Assembly: GCA_964023205.1 (NCBI GenBank)
Contig: OZ026833.1
Location: 35,256,366-35,320,365 of the forward strand
From: Lutraria lutraria
Taxonomy: Eukaryota > Mollusca > Bivalvia > Venerida > Mactridae
DNA: 64,000 nucleotides
Direction: 5' to 3'
Part shown: piece after piece, positions 12,078 to 23,974 of the stretch
How positions within the stretch are numbered: the stretch's first letter is position 1
Layout: every line of letters starts with the position of its first letter
Notes under the pieces: model-generated
Databases searched by the model: none
Seen by the model: the letters and a program-made list of their open reading frames with translations, nothing else
Told to the model about the DNA's origin: nothing
Position numbers and translations under genes: made by a program

Positions 12078-15000
12078 GAAACCATTGAACATGGCGGCTG
12101 GTGATAAGGGAATAGTATTCAAAGTTACGGACACACAAACCGGCCGAAAATCTCTGATTATGTTCGAGCAGTATTCAACTTTCGAGAAAAGATGTACGTA
12201 TCCATGGCTTCTTGGACGTTTAGAATGTTTAACAATATTTACGAATGATTACGAATATTAACATTCTACCATTGATTGCACTGTTATGTGCTAACACTCA
12301 CAAAATGTGTAAATACTATAATTAGTGTGATCATTCTGAATAGACTCATATCTAAACAAAATCGTAAATGTTTTTATTTAGGTAAAGAAGAATTTCAATA
12401 TCCACTTGGCGTTGATGTAGAGTTTGAACTAGAAGATGATGCTGTAGAACTCGACGAGTCTGTATTTGAGTGTTTGGATAATATGACTAAACTCAGGATT
12501 AGACCAACACATGGTAAGATGTGATTATTCATTAGGTTTTCCCTAGTATATGTTGAGTGTTGAATTTTAAACGAATATTTGCGCGTTTATAGGCAAGTGT
12601 TAATTAAAAGAACAGTTTGAGATAAGATTTTCCATTATTGTTATGATCTGTCAAGTTTTTTAGTTCAGCAATCATTAAGAGCATTAAGAAAGTAGATAAA
12701 GTTGATCATTCTTATTCATCCTAATGTAATATCTAGCACAAGTGTATCTCTTTTAGTCTTATCAGGTTCGTTGTTCCACAAATAAAACAAAAGTGCGTTT
12801 TTTTGTATAATGTGTTTAGACGGATTTGATAGAACAGTTAATGGGTTGGATTTATTGTTGATGATCAGTCAAAACATGGTTTTAGTGAATTTTAAAGAAA
12901 CGATCCAGAGGTGTTACTTTAAAACATCATCCGCTAGAAAATGTATGATTGATTTGGTTTATATATTGTATGCAGGGTATATTAATATGCATTTCAGTAT
13001 AAAGGAAAAACAGTTCGCATTCATCAATTGTATGAGAGCTATTAAATGTTCATGAAATATAGATATTTTTCAAACTTACTACATATTCCAAATTATGGCG
13101 ACAATGCCCTTCCGTAGTAAAATAAATTTTACATATTACCCTCTTTAAATAATTATGTGATTCAGATGTTTTAAACTCAAGTCTATTACTGTTTTATGTA
13201 CAATACATCAGTGATTTAATACCTTTTTTAAGGTTACAATTAATATCTTTGCAACAGTAACCTATGAATAACAAGTAACAACAATATGCAAAGGTCGCGA
13301 AGACATATTACACTTTACAAATGCCACAAAGAATATGGATAACATTTCATCATAGCCTTTAAGTTTTATTCTAAACACTGTTAGGAAAAAATGAATTAAA
13401 CTTACTCATAGTTTCAGAAATAGATTTGTCGTTTTGCATGAATGGTTTCCTGACATTTTCATTTTGGACGGCTTGGACATATTTTGTTGGATTTTTTATA
13501 TGTTTCTTACATAACATTAATGAGGCATTTTCACAAAACAATTTTTTTTCTGTTGCAATTATTTGGAGCTTAAACTTAGAATGACAGGACTTTTATCATT
13601 TGTAATTCTCCACATGCATTTGCAAGTCTTTTTATAGTTTTATCCAACTTTTTGATTAAAACCATTGCTAGCAAGAAGAAGTTCGAAAACGAACAAATAA
13701 ACCGATAACATGAAAGTCTCCAAAAATTGATCGAAGTAGCTTATAGTCTCGTAGTTCATATTTGGTCTGTTTCAAACCATTGAAAAATTACTTTCATGTG
13801 ATACGGATTACGGTAGGAATTTTGGGAGACTTACATACTCATGGTAATCTTTCTATTTACACAGGGCAAACATGGTCCCTTAGATATAGCTTTTATTCAT
13901 TAATGACATTTGTTTTGTTTGGAGCCGAGTTTATAAAAAGAATGTAGTTAAAATATTTAATATATGTTTTGGTAGTTTTTTCTCATGTGATGTATGTATG
14001 CATCTTATGTATGTCAAAGATACGACACATCAATCTGCCCCCGTCAATGAATAGAAAACAATATTTCCATTTGTATTTGCTTATGCAGGCGTCACACTGT
14101 CCCGAAGTAGACACCAGATGGACACACGATTTAGGAAATGTTCAACTTCGGGTGTGATCGTGATAACATCGAGCCATTCGTGAGGGCATCCTAAGCCATC
14201 GTATGACCGCCGGTTCAGTTTCTCAGGCTTCGGCACCAACTTCGTGAGCGGTGACAAAATCTTTGGCATGCCAAAAAATTGCCGATGGTCCACGCGAAGT
14301 ATCATGTTCGTGTTGAACTCGTGTGTTCATTTTACCCTTCGTATTGCCATCGTGAGGGCATCTTGTTTAATCGTGTCATCATCGTATTTTCTTCGTGTAA
14401 TCATCGGTGCCATCGGACATTTTTGCCATACGAACACAATACGAACGAAACAAGATGCCGTCCGATTGTCTTAAGAAGGCAACACGACTACGTGAAGCCC
14501 TCTCAATGCCGTTGTGTAGCCATCGTATTATAGTACGATGACATCGAGATGGAACCACGGTGACGACGAAGACAGCCGAATTTGAGTTGCTCAAGCGTTT
14601 CACAAGTGTTATAGTAACGAGAATATATAAAAGGCCGGTCATAGAGCACCTTCCTCAGTCAGTCCTGAGCAACTCTACAGAACAGAGGCATGTGTTTCTC
14701 TTCAAGCTTCAATCACATTTATCCATAATTCACTTCCTGCAGACTGGCATACGTTGATGATGAGACAACCTTTTGATATATACCTTAGAATACATGATGA
14801 AAAGCTCTGACAGGTCCAGTACCTCCTCTTAAGGAAACTTTTCTTATTTCTTTTTGTTATTTCTTGCTATTTGTCTTCCTTATGTGATAGGTTTTTTTAT
14901 TACGTTATTATTACTAATTTATTAGTATTCTTATCATGACCACAAGTACAAATGTACATCATTTCATCATTATCATCACCAATACTAACATTCTTTCAGT

Positions 15001-17707
15001 CCGGAAAAGTATGGCCATATCTATCTTAATAATATATGACCCAACCTATAGTTCACTTTTTAGCACGCAATCGCCATTTTACTTCCATAGCGTACATGTA
15101 TACGCACAGGGTAGTAAATCTTATCTACATAGTGAAAATCAAGGTAACTTTTGCATTGTGATCTACATACCATTTATTATTGACAGTTATTGTTTGATTA
15201 AATTTTATTTCAGAATCCCTGGATTAAACCCACGTAATACATCAATGGGTTCTTCGTAAACATTTAGAGGGTGACACTCGTATTAGATAATGTACTTATT
15301 TTAGGGTAGGTCGTATAGAAGAGAAGAACACATGGTACAGAAAGTCTCTCCCTCCCGGTTTCAACCTGTCTATCACCCTACAACATATGAAGTATGTGAA
15401 GCCGAGTTTGCTGCTGATGTGATCCAGTGTCCTACTACAACTGATATATTGACCGCCATTGCTGAGTAGTTTGAGAAGAGATGACAATTTCCACACTGCT
15501 GTGGTGCTCTGGATGGCTCATGTGGTGGTCACCTGTCCTTGGAACAGTGGGTCTGTCTACATACACTACAAAGGCTTCTTCTCATTGTCCTCATGGCCCT
15601 GGTCGACGCAGTACAAGTGTCTTTGCATTGATTTATGCCCCTCACTGTGGTTGGAGGCTCAGTGAAGTCTACTCAGTTGCCTCTGCTTTCCTCTTCTGAA
15701 CTCTGCATTTACTGGGCAGCCTCCTACCCCTGATTCTCTATGCCTTGGGTGGCATGTTAATTAAATTGACTTTAATTTGAATAAAGTAAATTTGTAATTT
15801 ATACCATCGGGAGGTCACATGACGCCTTCGTGACCTTGTTTGAAGGCATCGTACTCTCAATACGACGTCGTGTAGCCATCGTGTAACCTTCGTGTGTCCT
15901 GTGGGTAAACATCTAAATAAAAATTCACATCTTCGTTCTGCCTTCGAGTGTGGTTCGGGTGCCATCGTGTGATTTTCGTAAGGCTACGTACTTGATTCGG
16001 CTGTTGATATGGCTGTTGACTAGGATCGGGGCCAATTTCGCGCGAAGTTCAAAATTCCACGTTCGTGTGGACATCTGCTGTCAACTTCGGGACAGTGTGA
16101 CGCCAGCATATACGATTTTATCACAAGAGCTAAGTTTACTGAGCACAAAAATGTCCCAATATCAGAAATTGAAAAATTTGTCATTGCACAGATCAATGTG
16201 TTACGTACCCAATATGGGCATTTTATCAGTTTTTTAAGTGACGTCACAACGACACCTCAGTCCTGTTAAATCAACAAATCCTAAAGTCATTGTTTCCTTT
16301 CCCTTTTGACGTCGAAACTCAGTGTTTGGGCTATTGATACCCAGAGTTTTGAATACAATTGTTAATATTAAAATGTATTTTTGTATGAAAAATTCACTAA
16401 CAGTGGTGTTGATGACGTAATTATTATGTCTCCCCTTCACATAAGGGAAACAGCTTCATACGAGTGAATAACTGCTCACTGAATGTCAGTAATATCGTGA
16501 TTATGAAGTCAAATCTGTGAACAAAGCCACCATTGTGGAAGACAAACTGTGGCTTTTATTGATGTGTGGTCTTCATTCGCTGGTCATCATGTTCTAAGTA
16601 ATCAATGACAGGTTTAAAAAAGACAATTCGATTTCTGACTCGGATAATGCGTAGTGTTGTATTACATGCTGTCTATTCAAAGAATACGAAGTTCTTAGCC
16701 CAACTTAAAATCTTGTATGTTACGCTTATTTACACAATGTTAAAGGCGACACATCATTAACCCAAATTACTATCTTGTCATTTAAATATGAACCAGTCGA
16801 TAACTATATGCATGTATGCAGTTTAACAATTATTATCAAATGCAATGTAAACATACTTTTTGACGTTTAATACATTACAGAGCAATTGAAAAAAAGAAAC
16901 AAAGATATGTTGAAAAATATTCTAGAAGTAGCAGAAGAAATGGGAGTGCGGCCATTAGCGATCACTGTTACAGGCAGTAGTGGAGAAGGAAAATCATCAC
17001 TTATCAATGCATTGAGAGACCTCAATGATACTGATAAAGGATGGGCACCAGTGGGTGAAACTGAGACGACAATGGAGTGTAGAGCTTACACACATCCGAC
17101 ATATCCTAATCTGGTATTTTGGGACGTTCCCGGTGCAGGAACAAAACAATTTCCACGAAAAACATATTTATCAACAGTCAAGTTTGACAGGTATGATTTC
17201 TACATTATTTGTTCACGCACTAGATTTACTGAAGATGACCTTTGGTTGGTCCAGGAAGTAAAAAAGCGTCAAAAGAAATGTTATTTTCTGCGCACAAAAG
17301 TTGATCAAGATATACAAAATGCTCAAAGAAGAACCAAAAAACTCTGCGAAAGGGAAGAACTCAATGAAATAAGAAAATACAGCCAAGAAAACCTTAGCGA
17401 CGAGTGTAAGGTGTTTTTAATAAATTCTTTTGACAAATTTCAATACGACTTTCCTATTTTTCTACAAACATTGTTAGCCGATGCTGCTGCAGAACAAATT
17501 CGTTTACTGACTCACGCTAATGTATCTGCCGAAATGAGTGAAAACAAGTCAAGTATCTTAAAATGCAATTTGGAAAACTGTGTCAGCGCGCGTTACGTTT
17601 TGTGCCATTTCCATACCCGTGATTTCATATTGAGTAGACTCCTCAACATGCACAAGAAAAATAAAGAGTATCAGAGGCAATTTGAATTACCAGATTCACA
17701 TGTATAA
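12078..17707 (+). CDS. CIDE-N + IRG GTPase fusion gene (3 coding exons)
   Basis: Model: CDS 12091-12193, 12382-12513, 16881-17707, encoding 353 residues. Exon 1 starts after an acceptor (ATTACAG|GAAACC, 12077/12078), and ATG 12091 opens MAAGDKGIVFKVTDTQTGRK; an upstream 5'UTR exon is implied. Donors are GAT|GTACGT and ATG|GTAAGAT; acceptors are TTTATTTAG and TACATTACAG. Both introns are phase 1, so the frame runs through. Residues 8-78 resemble a CIDE-N domain: FKVTD..TGRKS, then VEFELEDD..ELDESVFECL and TKLRIRP, as in the LVLEEDGT..D.E.YF..L pattern of DFF/CIDE proteins. Residues about 100-310 are an IRG GTPase. CIDE-N domains polymerise head to tail; IRG GTPases act in cell-autonomous defence on pathogen-containing vacuoles. 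A joint immune role is inferred. Further exons could hide in the 4.4 kb intron 2. Confidence 0.7.
12382..12513 (+). CDS. CIDE-N domain, exon 2
   Basis: Completes the CIDE-N-like fold started in exon 1. It contributes the acidic strand-turn (FELEDDAVELDESVFECLD) and the final strand (TKLRIRP). Phase 1 at both ends, so the exon is symmetric. The equivalent exon in the paralogue is 60500-60634 and has an even more canonical VFVLEED core. Confidence 0.7.
14084..16108. mobile_element. PIF/Harbinger-like DNA transposon in the IRG intron
   Basis: 2025 bp element with inverted ends TGC(A/T)GGCGTCACACTGTCCC, matching for about 45 bp and more weakly for about 80, flanked by TA (14082-14083, 16109-16110); the duplication could equally be AT. 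Subterminal regions are packed with ATCGTG/TTCGTG-type words in both orientations. The centre holds a broken transposase (15290-15740). It accounts for nearly half of intron 2 of the CIDE-N/IRG gene. Confidence 0.7.
15290..15740 (+). pseudogene. PIF/Harbinger transposase remnant (HARBI1-like)
   Basis: Alternating frames read YRKSLPPGFNLSITLQH, FAADVIQCPTTTDILTAIAE, FPHCCGALDG, then SGSVYIHYKGFFS and VLMALVDA. This is the run of conserved blocks of Harbinger transposases (YRKPL.PG..L.ITL; VIQCPTT; ALDGKH; SGS.Y.NYKGFFS.VLMALVDA). Frameshifts and stops are frequent, and the last catalytic block is not visible. Non-functional. Confidence 0.7.
16881..17707 (+). CDS. Interferon-inducible (IRG/p47-type) GTPase exon
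   Basis: Single large exon, as is usual for IRG genes. Numbered in the joined protein, G1 is GSSGEGKSS (110-118), G3 is DVPGAGT (160-166) and G4 is TKVD (217-220). G1 has the lysine (GKS) form rather than the GMS form of vertebrate IRGM-type members, which predicts ordinary nucleotide binding. The blocks YPNLVFWDVPG, FDRYDFYIICS and VFLINSFDKFQYDFP match the family along its length. After about residue 315 the expected C-terminal helical domain is missing: the frame ends with a cysteine/histidine-rich tail (CNLENCVSARYVLCHFH) and stops at 17705. The tail may be read-through past a real donor, or a truncation. Surface-GTPase call is strong; the C-terminus is uncertain. Confidence 0.85.
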
Positions 17708-19435
17708 AGAAATACGCTGAATAGGTTGAAGTTCCAGACACGCGTACAATTTAATGTGCTTCATATTTGTCGAGGACATTTTCTCTTTACCGACCAAGAC
17801 ATTTTTTTGTTTTCAAAGCAAATTATTATTAATGAGTGACGTGTTTGTTATAAAATTCATATCATTTGTGCGATATTTGTATTCTTTAATTAGACTAAAG
17901 CCCACTGGTTTGCAACGCATGTAAAGTAAACAAACAATGGGAAAGCAATAATCGCCGTGTGGGCATGATGCAGAATCAGTTCAGCAGTTTAAGAGAATAC
18001 TTCGATGCATAAACATGTATATCCGTGATAAAGTTTTGAGCTAATCTATTTATTTCATTTGCATTTAATTCACCGACTGACTATCGTGCTCTAATAATGT
18101 TGACCTTAAGGCCACTACTTTTTTATCTCTTGGTTTACAAGAATTGTTTGGAAAAATGTCCATCGGCAGGTCGAAAAAAAACCTGCTTTGGTGACGCACA
18201 TAAACTCGCATTTTGCACTCGGCAGTGGTAGCACATATACCAAACTATAGTTGCACATCATTATATCGTGATAGTCAATGTATCTATGCAACCGTGCTAT
18301 GTTCTAACTAAGCAATAACTTCACACAACTGTGTCACAAGCACCACATACAGAGTGTTTATATTGCTCAATTGAACACCAAAGGATTTTTCTACTTTTGT
18401 ATTGTAACTGTGCCATGTTCATTTTTAGAAAATAATATAATTCGACATACATTTAAGATACGCGGATTTGTCATTTGTTTTCCTCAGAAAATTAGTTGTA
18501 AAATATGACATGTAGTCATTTTGCTTGGTTGTAATTATATTAATTGTGTTCATGTTTGAAGGTTTTATTATTTATTGAGTGCAGATTGGATTAATATTAA
18601 TAAACATAATACAGAATAAACATTTAAAATGGCAGTCAATTAGGATAGCATGATGCAATGGAGTTGTCTGATATCTCATAAAGACTGACATGGTCTTTTA
18701 CAGGTATGCGAATATGTTAAAAGTTCCCAATAAAATTATTAATAATGTTATAAATGACTAAAAACTGAATCAGGAACGTTATGTTTTTAGCGCCTTTTAG
18801 CTTTTTTTAATCAAGTAGCACGATACAATGAGGTCCCTAGTTACTATCTAATTTTGGTAGGAATGACCAGAATGTAGAAGTAGCACTTTCCTACCACAAA
18901 TATTGAAACAGAATTTGACTGCTTACAACAGTGTTACAACAAACAACATTTGGTCAGGTAAACTTGTGTAGGCACACTTTGATAAAAAATAAGAATACAA
19001 GTAAAACAATAAAATACAATAACGATTTCTGTTGGTGGACAAATATGATAACAAACAATCATCCTCTTCCAGCACTACTGACAAGTAACAAACTACAATC
19101 AAGAATGTAAAGAAAAACTTATTATCTTGAATAAGACACTAAAGCATGTGCCCCATAAAACAGTGTAATTACGAAAGAATCGAATACACACTTGTAAATA
19201 TTTTTTTTAATGCAATTATAAATCTATTCCTATACTAGTTCAATATAAAAGAACCAAGATATAATGATTACTTATTTAAGCCGTACACGTATGTGAGTTA
19301 TATTGGGTCTTGCACTGAATGTTCATCCTTGGCACTCCTGCTGCTCGAAGCCTGCTGGGTTTATCTGCATTGTAATGCTGGTGTGAGGCAAACATTGTAT
19401 GAAAATTCAGTTTTTTCCGAGATTTTGTCACCAAG
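17708..19435. other. Downstream flank of the IRG gene
   Basis: AT-rich, no recognisable gene. AATAAA words near 18599 and 18615 are possible polyadenylation signals, but no processing site can be chosen. A missing C-terminal IRG exon was looked for here and not recognised. Confidence 0.35.
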
Positions 19436-20004
19436 TTAAAGCGCCGGTCCCAACCCGCCGTACTTGAAAGTACGTGTTGTTTACTTGCAAAAACGTGGGT
19501 AAAACTTGACGATCCGTACGTGATAAGTACCGCTTCCGTACGGATATGGATGCACGCAGACACGCTGAAGCACTTTAAGTGCATGACGAACTTTCGCTGC
19601 GCTCGGTCTGAGGTCGGGCTACATATTTAACCTAGTACTCACGTTCATCATACTTGCATGTATTTACAACGTACGAGTTAGAAAGGACACGATTCGCAAA
19701 TAGCACGTGCAAGTACGGCCTTCGTACGATGACGTGGCCATCGCACGACGATTGTACGTTGTAAGCACGTAACTCACCACGTGTGCAACGTGCGATGCGC
19801 GCAACCGTTTATGGCCAGGCGTGGCGAGCGAGTCACGTAAGTACACTTTACGCAACCGTACGCGTGCGAGTCACGTGCGTATACGTATTTCTTCCCTGCT
19901 CTTGCCACTCCCTTCCCACGTTGTCAGAAAAACTTGGCGGCTGAGGCCTCCCCAAAAAACTCACGGACTTAAAACACGCACGGTGGGATGTGACCGAACC
20001 TTAA
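19436..20004. mobile_element. TTAA-flanked MITE
   Basis: Bounded by TTAA at 19436-19439 and 20001-20004. The ends are imperfect inverted copies: CCGGTCCCAACCCGCCGT at the left versus CGGTCACATCCCACCGT (right end, reverse complement). The interior is GC-richer than its surroundings and rich in ACGTG/GTACG words. ORFs inside are not meaningful. Confidence 0.5.
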
Positions 20005-20091
20005 GTATCTAAACATGAAACAAATTATTTTGTTTGAATCGTTTGATATGAGTTATAATTATATAAGAATACCAAACTTTGCTAGTAAGTT

Positions 20092-20325
20092 ATTATAGAA
20101 ATAACAAGATGTGTTTTGTAAACACCATGCCCCCTCCGGGTGCCCTTTAACTTGAAAATGCACAGGTCCCGTAGAGGTTGTCATGGGGAACCCACATATG
20201 AAGTTTGATGAATGTAGGTGCAAGCGTTTTGATTTTATAGGCAAGGTTAAAGTTTGGTACAAACAGACAAACAGAGAGACCAAAAACAATATGCCCCCGA
20301 TCTATCGATACGGGGGCATAAAAAC
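20092..20325 (+). repeat. Interspersed repeat fragment ('ATGCCCCC' family)
   Basis: Starts ACAAGATGTGTTTTGTAAACAC and ends at an ATGCCCCC...GGGGGCAT hairpin after ACAGACAAACAGAGAGACC. I recognise the layout from repeats common in bivalves; here only a short version remains. Confidence 0.5.
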
Positions 20326-20715
20326 ATGCAGATATTAGGTCATGTTACCTGTACCGTAACAGACTATCAAAGTTAAGTGCGCGGAAACCGTTATTAACTT
20401 TAATGCTATTATTTGAAGATTTGTTAATTCCACATTCTTAATATGTAGCAAATAGCAATCAAATGAGTTTGTTGTATAATCAGTTTTATATTGATTAAGT
20501 GTATGAGTGAAGTAAGCAGACACTTCTATTCAAACGTTATGCACATGTGTAAACTTTTCCATTTATTTTGTTAGACGCCAATATATGATTGGTAATTATA
20601 ATAATTATGCAGTGTATTAATCACATGATATTTTACTTGCGTGTGAAATGATATTAAATTTTGTTAAGTTATACCATGCTTTATAAGTGCTTTCTGCCAT
20701 TGTCATGCATCAGTA

Positions 20716-21604
20716 ATACCCCTGTCAAACTATGTCGTGTTTCCACTGCGTTGACCAACCAGTATGGCGTTGTTTTCTAGAGGGTCCTGAGGTCGCAAGA
20801 ACATTTTGATGTTTTTCATGAAAATGGAGATGTCATGTGCAGCGTCCGTAAAGCATTGCTACGAAGCTCACATGGTATTCTAACGTGTTCCAAAATAGTT
20901 CTTGTTGGCAATTGTCAGCGTTCTCACGATGCTTCCAATACGTGCACTGCGCTTTCAAGGCGTTCGCACTGCGCTGATTGTGTGTTGATAACATTCGTAT
21001 ATGCAAGGTAAAGACACTGTGCATCTTATACCCCTGTCACACTGTGTTGCGTATCCACATAGTTGGAACGGCGTTGTTTAATTTTTCAGAGCATCGTGAA
21101 ATCGGAAGACATTTCTAACATATTTCGCGAAAGTTAGGATGTCAAGACGTCATTAAGGAGCTCACAGTGAATTTTATCGCGTGTCTAAGAAGTTGCTATG
21201 GCCATTGTCTACGCTCTCATGGCACTTACAATGCGTGAACTGCGCTATCACGGCGCTCACACGGCGGCGTTGGTGGAGTATTGAAGACATTCGTATAAGC
21301 GTGGTAGAGACGCAGTGACATCTCGGAGAACGCGGTACAATATTTGTGCAAACGATACCAACAAATTGGCAACAATCATGGCGTCCGCACAGCGACCTCT
21401 GTGCGCACCCGCCCGTCCGCCTGTTGATGAGCTGTTGCGTTGTAGACTACCTTACTTCGCTGCTATGGCGACCTTACAGCGACTCCACTGCGCTTTGTTA
21501 TGTGCATCCTCAAAGTGCGCGCTGTCGATAGCAACTCAGCGTTCTGTATTTTTATTGGACGCCGTAGGATCGCCATGAGAATGTGGCCCTGGTGTGACAG
21601 GGGT
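20716..21604. mobile_element. TIR element with CCCCTGTCACAC ends, plus a partial second copy
   Basis: A complete element spans about 21031-21604: TATA then CCCCTGTCACAC at the left, GTGTGACAGGGG at the right. A related left end (CCCCTGTCAAAC) sits at about 20718, followed by similar interior words (GGCGTTGTTTTC, ACATTTTGATG), so 20716-21030 is probably a truncated relative. The ends resemble those of 62451-63040 and, more distantly, the Harbinger-like element at 14084-16108. Confidence 0.55.
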
Positions 21605-21823
21605 TTATATTGGAAATAATACTTTTATCTTTACTTTCATCATCAGCGTACGAGGAAATTAATTGACACCAACGCATATGTCCGCTACATATATTGACAT
21701 TAAAACGGAACAACTATCTAAATGACAAAATACATATTATATACATGTATTGAATATCACATGTCTGGCAAGTGACAATAAAGGTGTTAACTTGAAAAAC
21801 ATACAGTCAAATATTGTACAGTT

Positions 21824-21926
21824 ATTGACTAGTGAGCCATTCAATATGATGTGATATTGACCGACAGAATTTCAATACGGTAATCTGCCAGTGAATGTCA
21901 CATCATATTTAATGACTCACTGGTCA
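21824..21926. repeat. Imperfect hairpin, arms about 35 bp
   Basis: TTGACTAGTGAGCCATTCAA (from 21824) pairs with the reverse complement at 21892-21926 at about 30 of 35 positions, with a 33-base loop. Probably a small foldback element. Confidence 0.5.
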
Positions 21927-21949
21927 ACAACTTTATATGAAAAGTCTTT

Positions 21950-23365
21950 GAATCAAAACTACTGAGGATAATAATCTGATTCATATCGAAATTTAATTCC
22001 GGTTAATTAATATTGACCTGGTTCTATTTTTAGAATGGGAAATTCCGAAATATCTATAAAATATCAAGTTTCACCATTGAATATGACATTTATGTTATGC
22101 ATGTACGAGTATAATGGATCAGACTTTAAGCCAATTAAAAAGTGTTTATTTATAGATCATATAATAATGTTAATTATTGTTTCATGTGAAACGTATATAA
22201 ATGGTAAGTAAGTCCACAAAATTATAACGTCGTACAGTATAAATACATCGGCTATTCTAAATACACAAAGAGTTGATTTGATCTAATAGCACGATCCAAA
22301 CAACGTTAACGCAAATTTCCGTGTGTATTTGTTGTCTTTATCGCAAATTATTGGCATCTTGTTTTGATGGTTGGCCTCACCTTGCATGTCTTATCAGGCA
22401 TTTTCTTTTTATTTTCTATTTTGTAATATAACGTGTTGTAAATTTCACCTTTATCACCGTAACAATTTTAAAGACTTTCAATATTACTTATATTAGGTGT
22501 TCCGATGACTTTGTAATTTTTTTTCCTTTTCGTGATAAAATCATAACCAAAAGAGAAAAACAAATCAAACAGTTACAAAGCAAAATATCCATCAATTTTT
22601 TAAAATAAAATGTCGCAGTTAATGATATATGCATCCACGACAGTTGTACGTTCACGAAAGGATAAAAGTGAAAGATATTTCTAGAATTCAATGGAAATTA
22701 ACTCTTCTTGATTCATTGTTGTTCTTTGCACTTGTTTTCTCACAATCGTAACTATTCGGTCATTTCCGTAACTGAGAAATACGCCGTACATAAGTGTAGG
22801 GTTACACATTTTGGTTATGTGGTTTCCGATCATTACTTTTCACAACAAGGTACTCGTTTTCATTTTTTGGTTAATAATGTTATTCAGTCCTTATTTTTCA
22901 TATTAATAAGTACAAAAAGTGATTGTTTTAAGTAGATATTTCATTAACAATTGTGAGGAACTAGATGGTTTTCTAATTTGATTGTTCACACTTATCTTTT
23001 CTTCTTACCCGTGTGTAAATGTTAACTTCATATTTCTATCACAGCCACTGGAAGAGGGCAAATTAAATGTGATATAGATTAACGTACTTACATTTTATTC
23101 CAGAGATAATAGGTTTGATGTTGTAAATTTATGTTTGCCATGTTTTATAGATAATCGAATAAAAACATAATTATGTACACGTATGCTTTGAAGGAGCACA
23201 TTTGTCTCACGAAGTGATATTATAAATCACATAATCGAATAGAGCCTTCACTCGAAGTCTAAACGATTAAGAAACCGCTGTCAGCCGCTACCTGTCCCTC
23301 ATATTCGGTGTATTATCATGCTAGTTTTATGGAAAGTTCGTTTTTCTTACCAATTCTTCATTATA
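21950..23365. other. Intergenic, nothing recognised
   Basis: AT-rich, no domain-bearing ORF and no clear repeat boundary. GGAGCACATTTGTCTCA at about 23192 is the inverse of a motif at about 24618, a possible remnant of inverted ends. Confidence 0.3.
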
Positions 23366-23650
23366 CCCCCCAAACGAAGTTTGAGAGGGGATTTATTGCA
23401 GTCTTTCTGTCAGTCGGTCGATCGGTTGGTCGGTCGGTTTGACCGCATACAATATTACAAATTTATGGAGCGAACTTCTTCCACATTTTTTAAACGGCTG
23501 CAATGAAGCTTGAAATATGTTATCACCATGTGGTGTAGGTGTGCAAGACGCAATTTCATGCCCAGCTATTCACACATTCTAGAGTTATGTGCCCTTGAAC
23601 TTAGCCATATAGTGTACAATGGCATACTTAGCACATCTTTTTAGTTACTC
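23366..23650 (+). repeat. Interspersed repeat ('CCCCCCAAACGAAGTTTG' family)
   Basis: Opens with a short hairpin ACCCCCCAAACGAAGTTTGA, followed by CTGTCAGTCGGTCG-type simple repeats and a body about mean temperature of 250 bp ending near GTTATGTGCCCTTGAACTT. Recognised as a common molluscan repeat layout; no coding sequence. Confidence 0.5.
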
Positions 23651-23974
23651 CACGTTAATATATCAATATTTCTGAGGCTTAGATAATTATCTTTAATAGG
23701 ATCACCAACAATATGAATAACGGCGCGTCATGACCTCCCTGTCTGCCTTTCAGTATGATGAACTAAAAAATATCGGCTAATTAAAAGAGTACATTTGAGA
23801 ATGATATATAATGTAACAATATCATATGCTTATAATGTTATGGCAAGTTTTTGTGTTTTTACGAACCTATAAAAGGTTAGGTCACAGGTCCGTAAAACAC
23901 ACAAGTTTACCTCAACGTAGATCTAAGTTAATAATTGAATATTAAGTTTCTTGCCTTAAATTTCGAAAACCATT

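Noticed and set aside
12046..12261. Upstream in-frame ATG at 12046 as the start of the CIDE-N protein
   Set aside because: It lies before a splice acceptor (ATTACAG at 12077) shared by both copies. In the second copy the corresponding upstream sequence lacks this ATG, while ATG 12091/60221 is conserved.
14379..14757. Overlapping ORFs in the intron of the IRG gene
   Set aside because: They fall in the subterminal repeats of the Harbinger-like element and have no transposase similarity.
19276..21578. Several short GC-richer ORFs on both strands
   Set aside because: They lie in or beside MITEs (19436-20004, 20716-21604) and have no domain; GC-rich repeats explain the open frames.
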